Program-made: the position numbers and the translations under genes
DNA from: Coniochaeta sp. PMI_546
Lineage: Eukaryota > Ascomycota > Sordariomycetes > Coniochaetales > Coniochaetaceae
DNA: 64,000 bases
NCBI GenBank assembly: GCA_021432605.1
Contig: MU271144.1
Coordinates: forward strand, 620,001-684,000
Direction of reading: 5' to 3'
Notes under the pieces: model-generated
Database searches by the model: none
Told to the model about the DNA's origin: nothing
Seen by the model: the letters and a program-made list of their open reading frames with translations, nothing else
In this document: piece by piece, positions 34,535 through 45,420 of the stretch
Position numbering within the stretch: position 1 is the first letter of the stretch
Layout: every line of letters starts with the position of its first letter

Positions 34535-35712
34535 ACGTCTACGCCGGACAGGAATCACTCATGAAAACATCGACTTTTGTTTCACCACTCTGCATGTGAA
34601 GCCATGATACATTGAGTGGGAGATAGGTACCGTTACTTTCGGTGGCGAATAGAGCGTCGCGAATAATTTACAGCACGATTGTTGGAGGAGAATGAAGGTT
34701 GTTGAAGGATTTCGGACACAGCGACATGCGTTTCAAGAGCTAAGCTATGCTAATGACAGGACGCTTGCAATATCAATGCTCCCGCCCAACAACGCAAGCG
34801 AAACCGGTGATCGTGAGCTGGGTGTCACAGTGCCCAGGGCGCGGATCAATTTTTTCCAGTGTGGCATGGATTCACAGATGGACAAGCTCCCCTAGGATCG
34901 TTCCTGAGGCATCCACCGCCTTGCTGTCGCTGCTTACACAGTCGAGACTGGGTGGGATTGAGTGTCAGGGGCACCTGGGCCGGTCGTTCCAAGCAAATGG
35001 GAGCTGCTAACACGTACTCACCCAGCTTGAGGTGGTCGTGCGGCAGCCTAATGGTGAAAGGAGTTGGAGATTCGTGAACCAGCCTCAGTCTGACCTCGGG
35101 GAAACCCAGGGACCCAGCATTTGGCAATAAGCGAACAAAGGCGGAAGATGACCTCAAATGGATCACGAGTTGGAGGCTGGCTCGAGGAGGTGAGCGGGAA
35201 TGGTCCTTGGGATCAGATATCTAGGCTAGGTAGTGGAATGTAATTTTCATCACGCATCGCCAGGCCCTCGTTAGCTGGAGAGACGAGGCTGAACAAATAA
35301 AATCCAGTACAGGCTTGCTGGCCCCAAACCCAATACACATCGAGATTGTGTTTACAACAGGGCTAGAAATACTAGACTACTATGTACGCTCTTGCTAACG
35401 CAGCAGGATGAAATGGTAGGCACTCCCCTCCCGCCACTCTCGAATTGCTTCATCATCAAGTGAATCGCAAACACGAGTCCTGTCCTGCGCCTCATCTGGG
35501 CCACAACGAACAGGAACCACAGCGTGAAGCCTTAGCCTCCACCGAGACCTTGCAAATGTTATCTCGCTTTAAAAGAGCTACCCACCCCAAGAACGAGAAC
35601 TCGAAAGCGAGGCACCGGAACGGGTTTCCCGCACCCAAACACGTCCTGTCGCCCTCCGCTTGCTATATTCGTTGACGTACCTCCCTTCTGTAGACCTTGA
35701 AGGGGAAGGCAC
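34535..35712. other. spacer holding a low-RIP relic of repeat C
   Basis: Mostly non-coding. At about 35,120-35,220 the plus strand reads KRTKAEDDLKWITSWRLARE, which aligns with the 3' end of repeat C (for example 31,830-31,910), where Trp codons have become stops. It is a short, nearly unmutated fragment of the same ancestral sequence. Nothing else is recognised. Confidence 0.5.
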
Positions 35713-37084
35713 ATGGCAGAGGCACCCAGACCATGGATCTTTCCCCGAGTTCAGGTACCTAGACGTGCAACAGTTACCGACTCAATGACAGAGCCACTTC
35801 TCAATAGTTCCATCCCAGCCACGACACCAAGTCGATACTACAAACCGTCAACAATTGTTTCGAGGCTTGGACGGTTGACGAAGTTGCCGACCACATGGAC
35901 ATGGATGATCCAACCGAAACGAGCGCTGTCGATTTCGATCCCATGGATATTGATGAACCCACTGAAGCCGCCGCTATCGCTTTCGACCCCGTCGACAATG
36001 ATGGACCAATGGAAATGGACACCTGTTGCGAGATCCGTTCCGGAAACAACTCATTCGATTGTGGCCCTTTGTCCATCAACTGCCAAGACACCAAAGGGTG
36101 CATACCTAGTAAGCAGAGCGCGAACCCAACCGTTTGCATATATGGTCTGCGGACCACGTGAGGCCTGGGCATCCCCAGATGGGGCGGATCACTGTTAACA
36201 GCCAGAAAGGCGAAAGACCTTTTACCTCGGCCGGAACTGCACCCACAAGTTTTAAGCGACGAAGTCAAATCCATCATTCAAAGAGCCAACCAAAGAAAAT
36301 TTCAGTGCACGGCCTTGACAGGAAGCACAAGAGGGCAACACAATTAAAATCCCTCTCCAGCAGGCTCGTCAGACCCGATGCAATCGAGTGCTTCGCCAAC
36401 AACTGTGAGAAAATTTGGGAAGACTGGACATCACTACTCCGGAAGACGACGTTACCTCCGAATGTCGCTAGTTCGGACACCCGGGTCATTGCCGCATTTA
36501 GAGCTCTGGGCAGTGTTATCTCTGAAAAACAGAGCACATGTGTACTACGATGGCTAGCCTACGCTCGGCTAATGGCGCTATTTGATTCCCTTAAGCCCGT
36601 TTTGAAGGCTGAGAGAGAGAATGGAGATGCCCACCGGGAGCGGGGTGATCGCGACATCAGTGCCGTTATTGACATATACGAGAACGCCCAGAGACCTTCG
36701 GATAGGCGAGGGTTGAGGGATGTGATACTGAAACACCGGCGAACCGGCAAGCGTGTGGAGTCGCTTGCAGGCCCATCACCCCTTTTCCTCCTTATCTACT
36801 CAGATGAAGCTGAGATGGTTATGTACGCAGTCTCCCACATGTCACGGTAGCTTTTCTTTCCATGCTAATTATGCTGTAGCAGAGACACCAAATGGACAGT
36901 CAACCGAACTTTAGCGCTAGTTGCGACCAAAATTCTCCAGAGGCATCCTACCAAGTTCGTCCGCTTCTGTACTCGTCTCGCCGAGGAAGCAGAACGGGCA
37001 ATCAGATCGAATCGTTCAGCAAATATGCACGATATCTGGAATATCGCGCGTCGAAAAGACAATAGATGGCTTAGAGAGCATTAA
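35713..37084 (+). CDS. hypothetical protein with acidic DPMDIDEPTE repeats
   Basis: Four-exon model: 35713-35754, 35808-36118, 36202-36822, 36880-37084; 392 residues. The junctions use GTACCT, GTAAGC and GTACGC donors and keep one long frame. The N-terminal third carries imperfect acidic repeats (DMDDPTETSAVDFDP, MDIDEPTEAAAIAFDP, VDNDGPMEMD). A basic linker follows (KRRSQIHHSKSQPKK), then an alpha-helical domain of about 220 residues with CVLRWLAYARLMALFDSL, DVILKHRRTGKRVE and WTVNRTLALVATKILQRHP. I recognise no family. The helical C-terminal part with charged surfaces might bind nucleic acid or a protein partner, but this is a guess. The frame is intact with no RIP. The second intron's acceptor (36,201) is the least certain point; the nearer AG at 36,178 would create a stop. 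Confidence 0.6.
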
Positions 37085-37153
37085 GAACTCGGGCACGTTT
37101 TTCGACTGGCGGCGGTATTGTTGTGGCTTGTGTTGGGGGGAATTTGGATTTGT

Positions 37154-37456
37154 GGCGGCCTAGATTTGGTGGCGGCCTGGATTTGGTGGCGGCCTGGATT
37201 TGGTGGCGGCCTGGATTTGGTGGCGGCCTGGATTTGGCGGCGGCTTGTATTTAGTGGCGGCTTGCATTGGGGATTTGGTGGCGGCCTAGATATGGTGGCG
37301 GCCTGTATTTGGTGGTGGCTCGTATTGGGATTTGGTGGCGGCCTGGATTTGGTGGCGGCCTGGATTTGGTGGCGGCTTGTATTTGGTGGCGGCTTGTAGG
37401 CCTGTATTTGGTGGCAGCCTGCATCTTGTGGCGGCCTGCATTTTGTATTGTTGCGG
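37154..37456 (+). repeat. 17-bp minisatellite (GGCGGCCTGGATTTGGT)
   Basis: About 17 near-identical 17-bp units (GGCGGCCTGGATTTGGT with T/C and A/G variants) start 70 bp after the stop of the 392-residue gene. Because 17 is not a multiple of 3, all three frames stay open, producing false ORFs on both strands. Confidence 0.9.
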
Positions 37457-37687
37457 CTTGTGGCGGCTGGATTTCGTCGCGGCTGGGAGGGAAAAGCCTT
37501 TCCGTTTTTCAGCTCACACTTCAGTACTAGGGCCTGTGGGATATTCGCACGCACCCCTCACAATCCAACAGCCACTAGTACGTACCGCATCCTCCCGCAC
37601 AGTGGCTCGCTCGACCCTCACCACAGTCCACATTGTATCTTAGTAATAGTTGCCCTATCGGTTTGCCCCGCTGGGCGTAATAAAAGA

Positions 37688-37692
37688 GTGTG

Positions 37693-37742
<50 letters not shown>
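37688..37742 (+). repeat. (TG)n microsatellite
   Basis: Uninterrupted TG dinucleotides apart from one CG near the start. Apparent ORFs through it are artefacts. Confidence 0.95.
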
Positions 37743-37744
<2 letters not shown>

Positions 37745-38795
37745 TTATTGCTTTTCTCAGGCAACCGCTGGCGTGGACTGCCCCAGGCAAATCAATGAAC
37801 GCTCAGCGCTATTTTATTCAATGCTATGTTAGCTAATACCTCGCCCTAACCGGCCGCTTCCTCATCCATGGCTTAATCTATACTCCCTAATAAGCCCCCG
37901 GGCTCATCCTGCTAGCTGAGACCCATTCCAGATCGTCATCAGTAGGCCAGTACCTATAGCGGACGCGTTATTCCGTCTTCCCATTCCGGTCCCGAAGACC
38001 TCTTCACCGTGGTAGAGGCCCTTGTAGCTCTTCACAAACAGTGTAACAACGCCCTTGTTTAAGACTATTTCGATCTACCCACGAGTGACTGGTGTCTTCC
38101 CACCCTACGTACAGATAGGGGCTAGTTAGAAGTGAGAGAGGCACAGTAGTATAGTTCCCCATTCAGCTCCTACGGAGCGAGAAGGGCGGGGTTGACGCGC
38201 CCTAGAGAATCGGAATCCAGGATTGCACTTGGCACCATATGATTCTCTTCGAAGTAGCAGGTTTGCTGCTCGTCGACAGTCGACGCGCAGATGATCACGT
38301 CCTCGCTCAACCTCATGGCGGCAGACGTATCTGACTCTTGTATGCATTCGTTGACACACGGCGACTCTAGTGTTGTAGAATTACCGGCTCATTTAGTGGG
38401 ACTCGATTCCAAGTTCTTCCAAAGGATGAAACCAGACGTACCTTGGGCAAAGACTTGCCTCCGCTTGTGGTTCTTCTGGCGGCGGATTCGGACAAGACCT
38501 AAACTTGCACTGTACCCCTTGCAGAATAGGAATTTAGTAGTGACATTGCCTTGGCTGGACGAAGTACCCGGCACCTCGATCTACACATACGACAGGGCAA
38601 TGTAGTTGGTTTCCTGGATATGTGGATGACCCAGCAACTACCTGGGTACCTACGAGGTATTGTGTCATTTACACAACGACAGCCTTATTGTGCATATATG
38701 GCCAATATGGAGGTGCACCGCGATTCCCGGGACAATACTATGTAGGAACAATTCTTCCTGAAGTTCGTGCCGTGAGGTTGTAGGGTACAGCTATG

Positions 38796-39452
38796 TCAAC
38801 GGCGACCAGCACCTGGTCCTAGTCGCGTCTGTGTATCTCCGCTAACCGACCTCCTTAAACAGCCCGGTGAAGTTGTCTGGTAGAGGAAGTGGCTCGTATC
38901 GAAGAGATAGGGTTCTAGAGTGCTAAGTGCTGGAGCCGTGAATGGGATTGAGAGCTGTCGTAACGGGGGGAGGTGGTAACTGCCCGCAGGTAATTGCTGA
39001 AGCTCAGAGTAGGTTGAGTAGGGCGACGAATCACGAAATAAACGTGATGATGAAGAAGCCGTTGACGTTGGGGGCTTGGCCCGCGATGATTCGGATAGTT
39101 GGCTGTGAGAGCTGCAAAGGCGGCCGTCGACATGCTCATCATTCGAGGGATCGCGTGGGGGCACTTCTGTCGGTCGCTGGAGGAATCTCAAGGTCGGTTT
39201 TCCGGGTCGGGTGCGGCATAAAGGAGGCTGCGTTGGTTGGTGGACAGCAGATAATTGCTGCCTTCGAAGGTCCACGTCGATCTGGAGCGAGGAGGGTTGA
39301 GACCGCAGCAACTGCCGAGCTGCTGCAATGAGTGCCTCTTTCGACGGGTGAGTCGCAAGGTATGAGGCGGACAGTAAAACATCGACAACCCGGAATATTT
39401 GTCCGGGATCTTGAAGTTTCTCCAGAAACGGGCTCCCAAGGGCAGCCATCAC
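38796..39452 (-). pseudogene. hypothetical fragment, possible 3' part of the gene at 39,496-40,326
   Basis: A 218-residue open frame begins MAALGSPFLEKLQDPGQIFRV, followed by SASYLATHPSKEALIAAA, then becomes Ser/Pro/Leu-rich. The first 50 residues look like real helical protein; the rest may be a disordered tail or chance. It lies just downstream of and on the same strand as the next ORF and may be its continuation after an intron near 39,460-39,500. No family recognised. Confidence 0.3.
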
Positions 39453-39495
39453 GAAGGGGAGTTGACTGCGGCCACAGCAAGAAAACCTATGCGAT

Positions 39496-40326
39496 TTAGG
39501 TCAAGGATGTGAAGTGAGCGTCGATGCGGAAGACGTACAATGAATCTGACGGATACGGGAAGCTATGAAATATTAGCTTGAGCGCTACGTCCCTCCAGAA
39601 TTCGTATGTGGTATTGAATATCAGATGTCGCGAGCGTAACTTCTCAAGGATTGAACCTTGTGAGTCACCGTGAAAGGTCAAGTTTCGCGACGCCCAGGTC
39701 GGAGCTCTCTCATCTATGAGGTCTTCCCACGCCGTGGAATAAAGAATATGGTTTTCTATTAGGAATCCCACCATCTTCTCAAGCATTGTCGAGTTCGTGA
39801 TGAAGTCGGGCAACGGGAAGATCCAGTCGCCCTTTGAGTTCCGCTCCTGATTCCAGAGTGGTGTTGGGAAGGCTCCGCGAAAGATCAGATGTCCCGGAAT
39901 TGGCTCTTGTCCTACACAGGCCAATAAATATAGAAAATCACGATATTGAGGATGCGCTTTAACGGGGCATCGACGATGGTATAGCCTTCCGCAGCAGCAT
40001 CTTACATGTGACTGGAAATGAAATATGGAAAATTTAGCACCAGAGGTCGATCCTGAGAATGGCAAGGAGTTGGGACTGACTCTTTGCTGAACTGGGGCTC
40101 GAGGCCCTGAACTTGACTGTTCCTGCGGCAGGGGAAGCGGCTTAGGTGCAAGTTTGACGAGGTCATCTGACTGGACGCCCTTAGCAGGCTGTAAATAGCC
40201 CGTAGAGAGCTTTTTGGCACGTAGGCATTGCGTGCACGACGGGTGCTGGTCGCCGTATCCCCTCTGTCTGGCATTGGCGCGCGTCAGGAACAACGCATCA
40301 ACGGCGATGAGGACAGGTTCGCTCAC
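39496..40326 (-). pseudogene. C6-regulator-like hypothetical, probably broken
   Basis: A 276-residue open frame. Near the N-terminus HPSCTQCLRAKKLSTGY resembles the second half of a Zn2Cys6 cluster (family: PSCTQCxRAxxxCxGY) with the last Cys replaced by Ser. The first half was not found upstream, so DNA binding is unlikely. The C-terminal 140 residues (ACVGQEPIPGHLIFRGAF, MLEKMVGFLIENHILYSTA, EFWRDVALKLIFHSFPYP) read as a coherent globular region. A possible intron (GTAAGATG...TGTGTAG, about 39,912-40,004) lies inside the frame. Composition is normal. Best read as a decaying cargo gene, perhaps a fungal transcription factor. Confidence 0.35.
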
Positions 40327-41378
40327 TTGCAGTTGCTACAACTCGCCTTGGCGTTAAGCATTCTCGCTTGGAACCTTTTTGTTTCTACGTCTGGGGCCGC
40401 CACCGAATTCGGCGGCTGCGCAGGTAGGCGCCAAGGAGCGGGCGGTTGAGGAGCCATTATGAGCTATGAGGGAGATGCAGAGATGAAATGCCACAAGGAA
40501 TGTCGATGGAGATGGGGTAGCAACAGCGATGCAGCATTTAGTCACGCTCGAGTGACCAAGAAGCCCCACAGCCAACTTGGGAGTTAACGGCTCTTATCTG
40601 TGAGACAATCCGGGCCGCACGGTAGCGAGAAAGTGGCAAGTTGATTCGATTGGACGATCAACGCCAGACCAGCCGAGACAGTTGCCTTTTGATGGCACAT
40701 TGGGCTATCATGGGAACCGAGATGCCTACCACAGTGCTTTATTGAGGCGTGGAACCAACATTTCGTACACTGCGCCACGAGCACGAATGGGAGCGGGTAA
40801 TGCTGCCAAGTGCTTTCACAATGTGCTGTTTGACCTTACAACGCGGGGTCTGGCACTACAGTACCACCCACATCACGGCTGGGAACGTGTTGGTTCAAAG
40901 GCCAACGCTGTCACAGACACATTCCCCCGCGCCTTAGCATGGCAGATCACCCCTTCTCCGTGAAGAGACGATTACCCGTATAACCACGACTCGTCCTCAA
41001 CCTCAATGCCTCCTTCATTTAGTACTTACGGCAGTACTTTAGCCTCTGATAGAGATGTCTGTACGATAGATCTTAACCGGCTTACGAGGTCGAGACAGCT
41101 TATGGAAAATAGCGCAAGCTTCAGAGGCAGGTTTCAGGTGTTCGATCTGTTGGACAACTCAGTTACGAGGGACGTGCATTAACCTCCCATCATGTGACTG
41201 AGAGCTCGCAACCGTCACTGGCTTTCTTTACTTAACCCCGCTTTATGGCATATCCCACAAGTCAATTTGGCACCGAGTAGGGGAACGCGGGACAATCACC
41301 GTTTCCTTGAAATGACCAAAGTGACGCTGGAAGGAGAGTCCCGCTGCGGCGATTATCCCGAGTTCATAGGTTGGGTGA
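40327..41378. other. gene-free spacer before the captain tail
   Basis: Normal composition, short incoherent frames only. A 73-codon minus frame at 40,354-40,575 could hold an upstream exon of the C6-like gene but shows no motif. Confidence 0.45.
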
Positions 41379-44300
41379 TCAATTATGGGATCGATCAACA
41401 TTGATAATTACGTTGTAAGTTTTTTTGGAGGACCTGACAGATGCAAGGGAAAACAGGCACTTCTGGGCAACATGATTCCATTCAGTTGTCCAATCCCCTG
41501 ATTCGACAATGTGGAACCCTTGCATACGGCGCAGTACAGAGACTTTCCAGGTTCTGTCGCCGAAGTTGAACTCCATAGCGAGGACGCAGAGGACGGCTGG
41601 GTTGGCCGGCGGGTGTGCACGGAGTGAAAGATGGGCGACGCTTTCCAGGCGCCGTTGGCCGGCACTGTATGTGCCCGATATGGCGGCACGGAAACGAGAA
41701 CGCGATGTTGGTCGGCGGGACTTCGGGCGTGGCAGCTCAGTCATCAATTGTAGCGTGCGGCGGGAACGATTTTGCCCCTCAAAGGGCCCTGGAAGTGAAC
41801 TTTCTAGGAGCAACTGTCTAAGCGACACTAGAAGACAAGAAGTTGTTGTATTTATGGGGAGGCTCTCGAAAGTATTAAGCGTAGTCGACGAGCAGCTGAA
41901 GGACCTCAACATCCAGATGCGAGCTAGACGACTGAGCTCACAGTGGGCCAGGGCCCACCTTCCAACACCCCCCCTAAGCACAAACCCGGAGGACGGGATC
42001 ATCGACTATCGAGGTGGTTCTTCCCCCTTCGGTTTCTTCTACGGCCCTAAAATCTTGTTTTCAGGCCTCTTCCGCTTCGTTACGGTCGCCATATTTATCA
42101 GTTGGCCGGTCTGGCTATCATATCTATAAACCATCGATATATGTTCTAGCTACCCTAGTTTGTCGAAAATGACGTTTTCAAGACCTTACTAAATACATTT
42201 TGGGTAGGGAAAAGGCTTATTGAATAGATAGGTATTGTTAATGTGCCGAGAAAAGGCCTAGCCGGGAACCCTAGTATAAGGCTACCTAGAGCTTAGACAA
42301 AGGAGATAACAAGCGGGGGCCTCTAACGGTCGTAATATAATAAGCTTGGTATTCGGTTGCATGATATACGGTATATATTACTTCCCATAGACGAGTTCGA
42401 CGTGATTATTCTAGTCTTACGTATCGCTTACCATATAACGACCCTTTTCCCTGACGTATTGGGGATAGGGGAATAGACGTTTGAATACAACCTCGAGATA
42501 CTTGTTCTTATAATACCGGCTGAGATTAGAACGTTTTGAGAAGGCTATATCGCAAAGTAAGCATTTATAATTTCCCTTCCCCTTAACGGCCTCTATCGAA
42601 ATATCCTAAGGTATCAAAGATACTATAGTCGCCTTAACGACCTCTTTCGAAACATCCTAAGGTATCAAAGACGTTATGGTCGCTTTAATATTCGCAAATT
42701 GCCTATTTAGGTACGGAAGTAGTAGCCCGGCCAAGGTCTGTTGTCGTTATCCCGTACCGAGCTTTTCATCGTATAAAAACTACCCGATACAAGCGGCTAC
42801 GGCGAAGCTAGCCAAATATTTCGACTTGACGGGATTCGCCGATAGCTCGACCATACCGACTATTAAGAGTCCTTATATCCTACGGTTGTCGACTATATCA
42901 AAATATACTGTTCTCCGTTCTTATACTTTTAGTTTTGACAGTTGCCTGATAAATATTTGTAATTCGGCGTTTAATCGATTTATCTTTGTAATATCGCGTT
43001 CGAACTTCTCTCGTTCCGTAACAATCTTTTGGCGGAGGATTTGTATACCTTTATATTGTTCGAAGTCTTAGAGATCTTCCGAGGTAGGGTATAAAGGCGC
43101 CCTTTCGTCCTTTTGTAATATTAAGCGGCCAAGTATAGTAAATAAGTCCGCGTTCTAAATACTAAGCAAACTAAACGCTACCGTCATAAAGTTATCGCGT
43201 ACCAATCTAGGCTGGTAGCTTTTTTGAAACACGTCCCTTATATAAGATAGAATATAGTTTCCAACCGTAGGACTAAGGAGGCCTTTATAAAGTTAGATCG
43301 GGAATATATAGTATTATATAGCCTTGACTTACCGTAGTATTTTCTACCTGTACTTACCCGTAAGGAATACGGACGTATCGCGTCGCGTATTCCTACTACT
43401 ATTAAGACGAGATTCTATAGCTCCCAAAATCGGTTATAAGGAAGCGAAAACAGATCTTTTTCTATTATCGATTGTTTCTACCTAAGCTCTACGTAATCAT
43501 TATCCTCTATATTTGGCTATTGGAGGATAGTATCGAAACTAAGGGGTTCCTTGTTATCAGAGATATCGAAGTCCTCGAACGTATTGTTAAACAATACCTT
43601 AATTACTACTAAACTAACAAGGCAAAGAGTCTGGCACGGTAAAAGCGCAATATTAAAGGAGAGACTAGTATACCTGGTTAGCCATAAAAATAATATAGTA
43701 GGGGTAGATATCCAACCAACTTACATATGGTCTTGTCGTTAGTAAACCTTTCCCGTCAGTTGCTTATTTTGCCTTAGCGTAATCGAAGTAACGAGGGTCC
43801 TCCGATCTGGGTATTGAGGGTCCCGAACAACGGCCAACTTGACCTGCTTATATAGAATCCTAACAACTACGCCTAGCCTAAACCCGATACCGGCGAGTAT
43901 TACGATGGTATAAAACGACAGCCGGTTATTTGGGGCATAGGTAATATCTGCCGGTCGGGTCTACAACGTGTTAAGAAGGATACGAACGTCCTTAGGAATA
44001 GCTTCGACCTTCTCGAACGTCTGTTTACGGGTTAAGCCGTACTTATCCGCCAGTGGCCCAGATATCTACTATAGCTATCAGAAAATATACGTCAAAAGCG
44101 TTAGTAGGAAAGTAGACGTACTCGAGATATCTCATATACGGCTCCTCGTTTACGACCCTTGACAAATCCCTTTTCCCACCTCAGCGTCCATTTGTCGACG
44201 TGCTCGCGGTCCTTAGCCCTTTGTTATCTAAGGACTCGATCATTGCCCTCTTGTAACAATACCTTCCAAAAATCTAGGATAGTGTTCGCCGAAGTGATTG

Positions 44301-44707
44301 TTTGGACCTCTACCCATTGCTAAGGTCCAAGAGCAGGTCGAACTGCCTTGGAATTATCAACGAAATCCTCAATAAAGGCCTGGAAAACCTGTTGCGCTTT
44401 ACGGGAATGATTACAAAGGCCAATCCAAGGTTCATCGAGATCTAGAAGGACCAGAATATCGCTCGCAAAGCTAAATGAAGACCAGTTAGTTTCAATGGTA
44501 AACGGGAGGCGGAGAAGTGAACGGGAAGGTAGAAGAAGCCGGTTCTTACCTGATCCAAAGTCGCCATATACGCTCCCGATACGCTTTATACTTGGCGCTT
44601 AATAGGGGTGCGTTATCGATAGGAGTGACGCTGTATTCCTAGATAAGTCTGGAAGCAGCCTTTCTCCTTTCTTCCACAGTCGCGGGCTGGCGTTTGAAAG
44701 GAGGCAT
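41379..44707 (-). pseudogene. Starship captain (DUF3435 tyrosine recombinase), full-length but RIP-inactivated copy 2
   Basis: Minus-strand ATG at 44,707 (MPPFKRQPATVEERRKAA). An intron follows at about 44,548 (GTAAGA...CTAAC...TTTAG). Next come ASDILVLLDLDEPWIGL, another intron with a perfect TACTAAC branch site, then ISGPLADKYGLTRKQTFEKV, IPKDVRILLNTL, APNNRLSFYTIVILAGIGFR, KLAVVRDPQYPDRRTLV and RQNKQLTGKVY. The conserved recombinase block AIRPYSLRVS-GRK precedes SYQPRLVRD and KDERAPLYP. A C2H2-type finger (YKCLLCDIAFSKRSNLSRYY) and a basic tail (KRKRPENKILGP) follow. Order and content fit DUF3435 captains, which catalyse Starship excision and insertion. Many stops, mostly RIP-type, make it inactive. 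The C-terminal end is uncertain (41,379 or near 42,000). Captains sit at the element's 5' end pointing inward, so the element should extend leftwards. Confidence 0.8.
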
Positions 44708-45110
44708 CGAAGTATAATGCTCTACGGCAAGTAGTAGAGAAATATCCCAAGCAAGAGGATACCACGACAGAAGCGCTCGCCCCCCGAGAAACGGGAGCGC
44801 CTTACTAATAACATAGGAGCGGTCATTGCGCGATATGTTGACTTGAGGGCAGCAAGTTTGGGGGTGCAAACTGTCGATGGGGTCAAGCGCTGCCAAAACG
44901 CGTTGAAGACTTTGGCTGTTGGTCTGTCCCGGCCCCACCAACGTACGTGTGGAGCATCACTCTCTCGACTGCGATTGGTCAAACACGAAGCTCCCATAGA
45001 CAATAGAACGATCGTCTGCTTATCTATGGGAGAGCGGACGGGATCCCGAGTTCTCAGACGTCTATGGTCGTACGTGGAAGAGGACAATCGTAATCTGCCT
45101 AATATCACTT
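44708..45110. promoter_or_regulatory. captain upstream region and probable element terminus
   Basis: About 400 bp between the captain ATG and ordinary chromosome. It contains a perfect 10-bp inverted repeat, CTCCCATAGA at 44,991-45,000 and TCTATGGGAG at 45,023-45,032, around a 22-nt loop. GTACGTG-type motifs occur near both ends (44,943 and 45,069). Composition changes to host-like by about 45,110. The exact terminus and target duplication cannot be fixed without the other end or an empty site. Confidence 0.45.
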
Positions 45111-45420
45111 AGGTCTGGAGCAATGAAGCCAGTGAGCCCGGTGTAAGATGAGCCACGCCTTGCACAGTTGACAGAGCGCTGGAGATGTCTTGCAAGCTGA
45201 GAGGTGAATTAGATGTTATCACAGCATCTAACGCAGGCTTCAAAGCCGTCTCTCCCGATCCTATGCCACTTTTGCCCACCTCTACTGCAAGATTTCGCAT
45301 ATATTCGCACGTCACATCAATGGACATATTTTGGGATGGCCAGACTACGAGCCCTTTGACTATAGCATCGTAGTATTCCGTGATGACTAGAACGTACGAG
45401 CCCGCTGATTGGACCCTCAC
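45111..45420 (-). pseudogene. gene fragment abutting the element edge
   Basis: A 103-residue minus frame (MRVQSAGSYVLVITEYYDAI... ending GSLASLLQT) reads like real protein, including ITEYYDAIVKGLVVWPSQ and LKPALDAVITSN, and stops with a TAA at 45,109, exactly where the element edge is expected. Coherent sequence upstream (about 45,450-45,510, EIGMLAQELMLHK) is in another frame. It may be a chromosomal gene cut by the insertion and then decayed. No family recognised. Confidence 0.3.

Larger units (their letters stand above)
37085..38795. other. minisatellite, microsatellite and spacer
   Basis: Contains the arrays listed separately. Between about 38,385 and 38,745 a plus-strand frame reads coherently over about 120 codons (with ALAGRSTRHLDLHIRQGN and YLRGIVSFTQRQPYCAYMA) but has a few stops. 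It may be a worn gene fragment of unknown family. Confidence 0.4.

Noticed and set aside
37118-37799. ORFs of 60-157 codons on both strands
   Set aside because: They run through the 17-bp minisatellite and the TG repeat, which keep all frames open.
41509-42129. 206-codon plus-strand ORF
   Set aside because: It is antisense to the captain C-terminal region, whose minus frame continues the recombinase and zinc-finger blocks.
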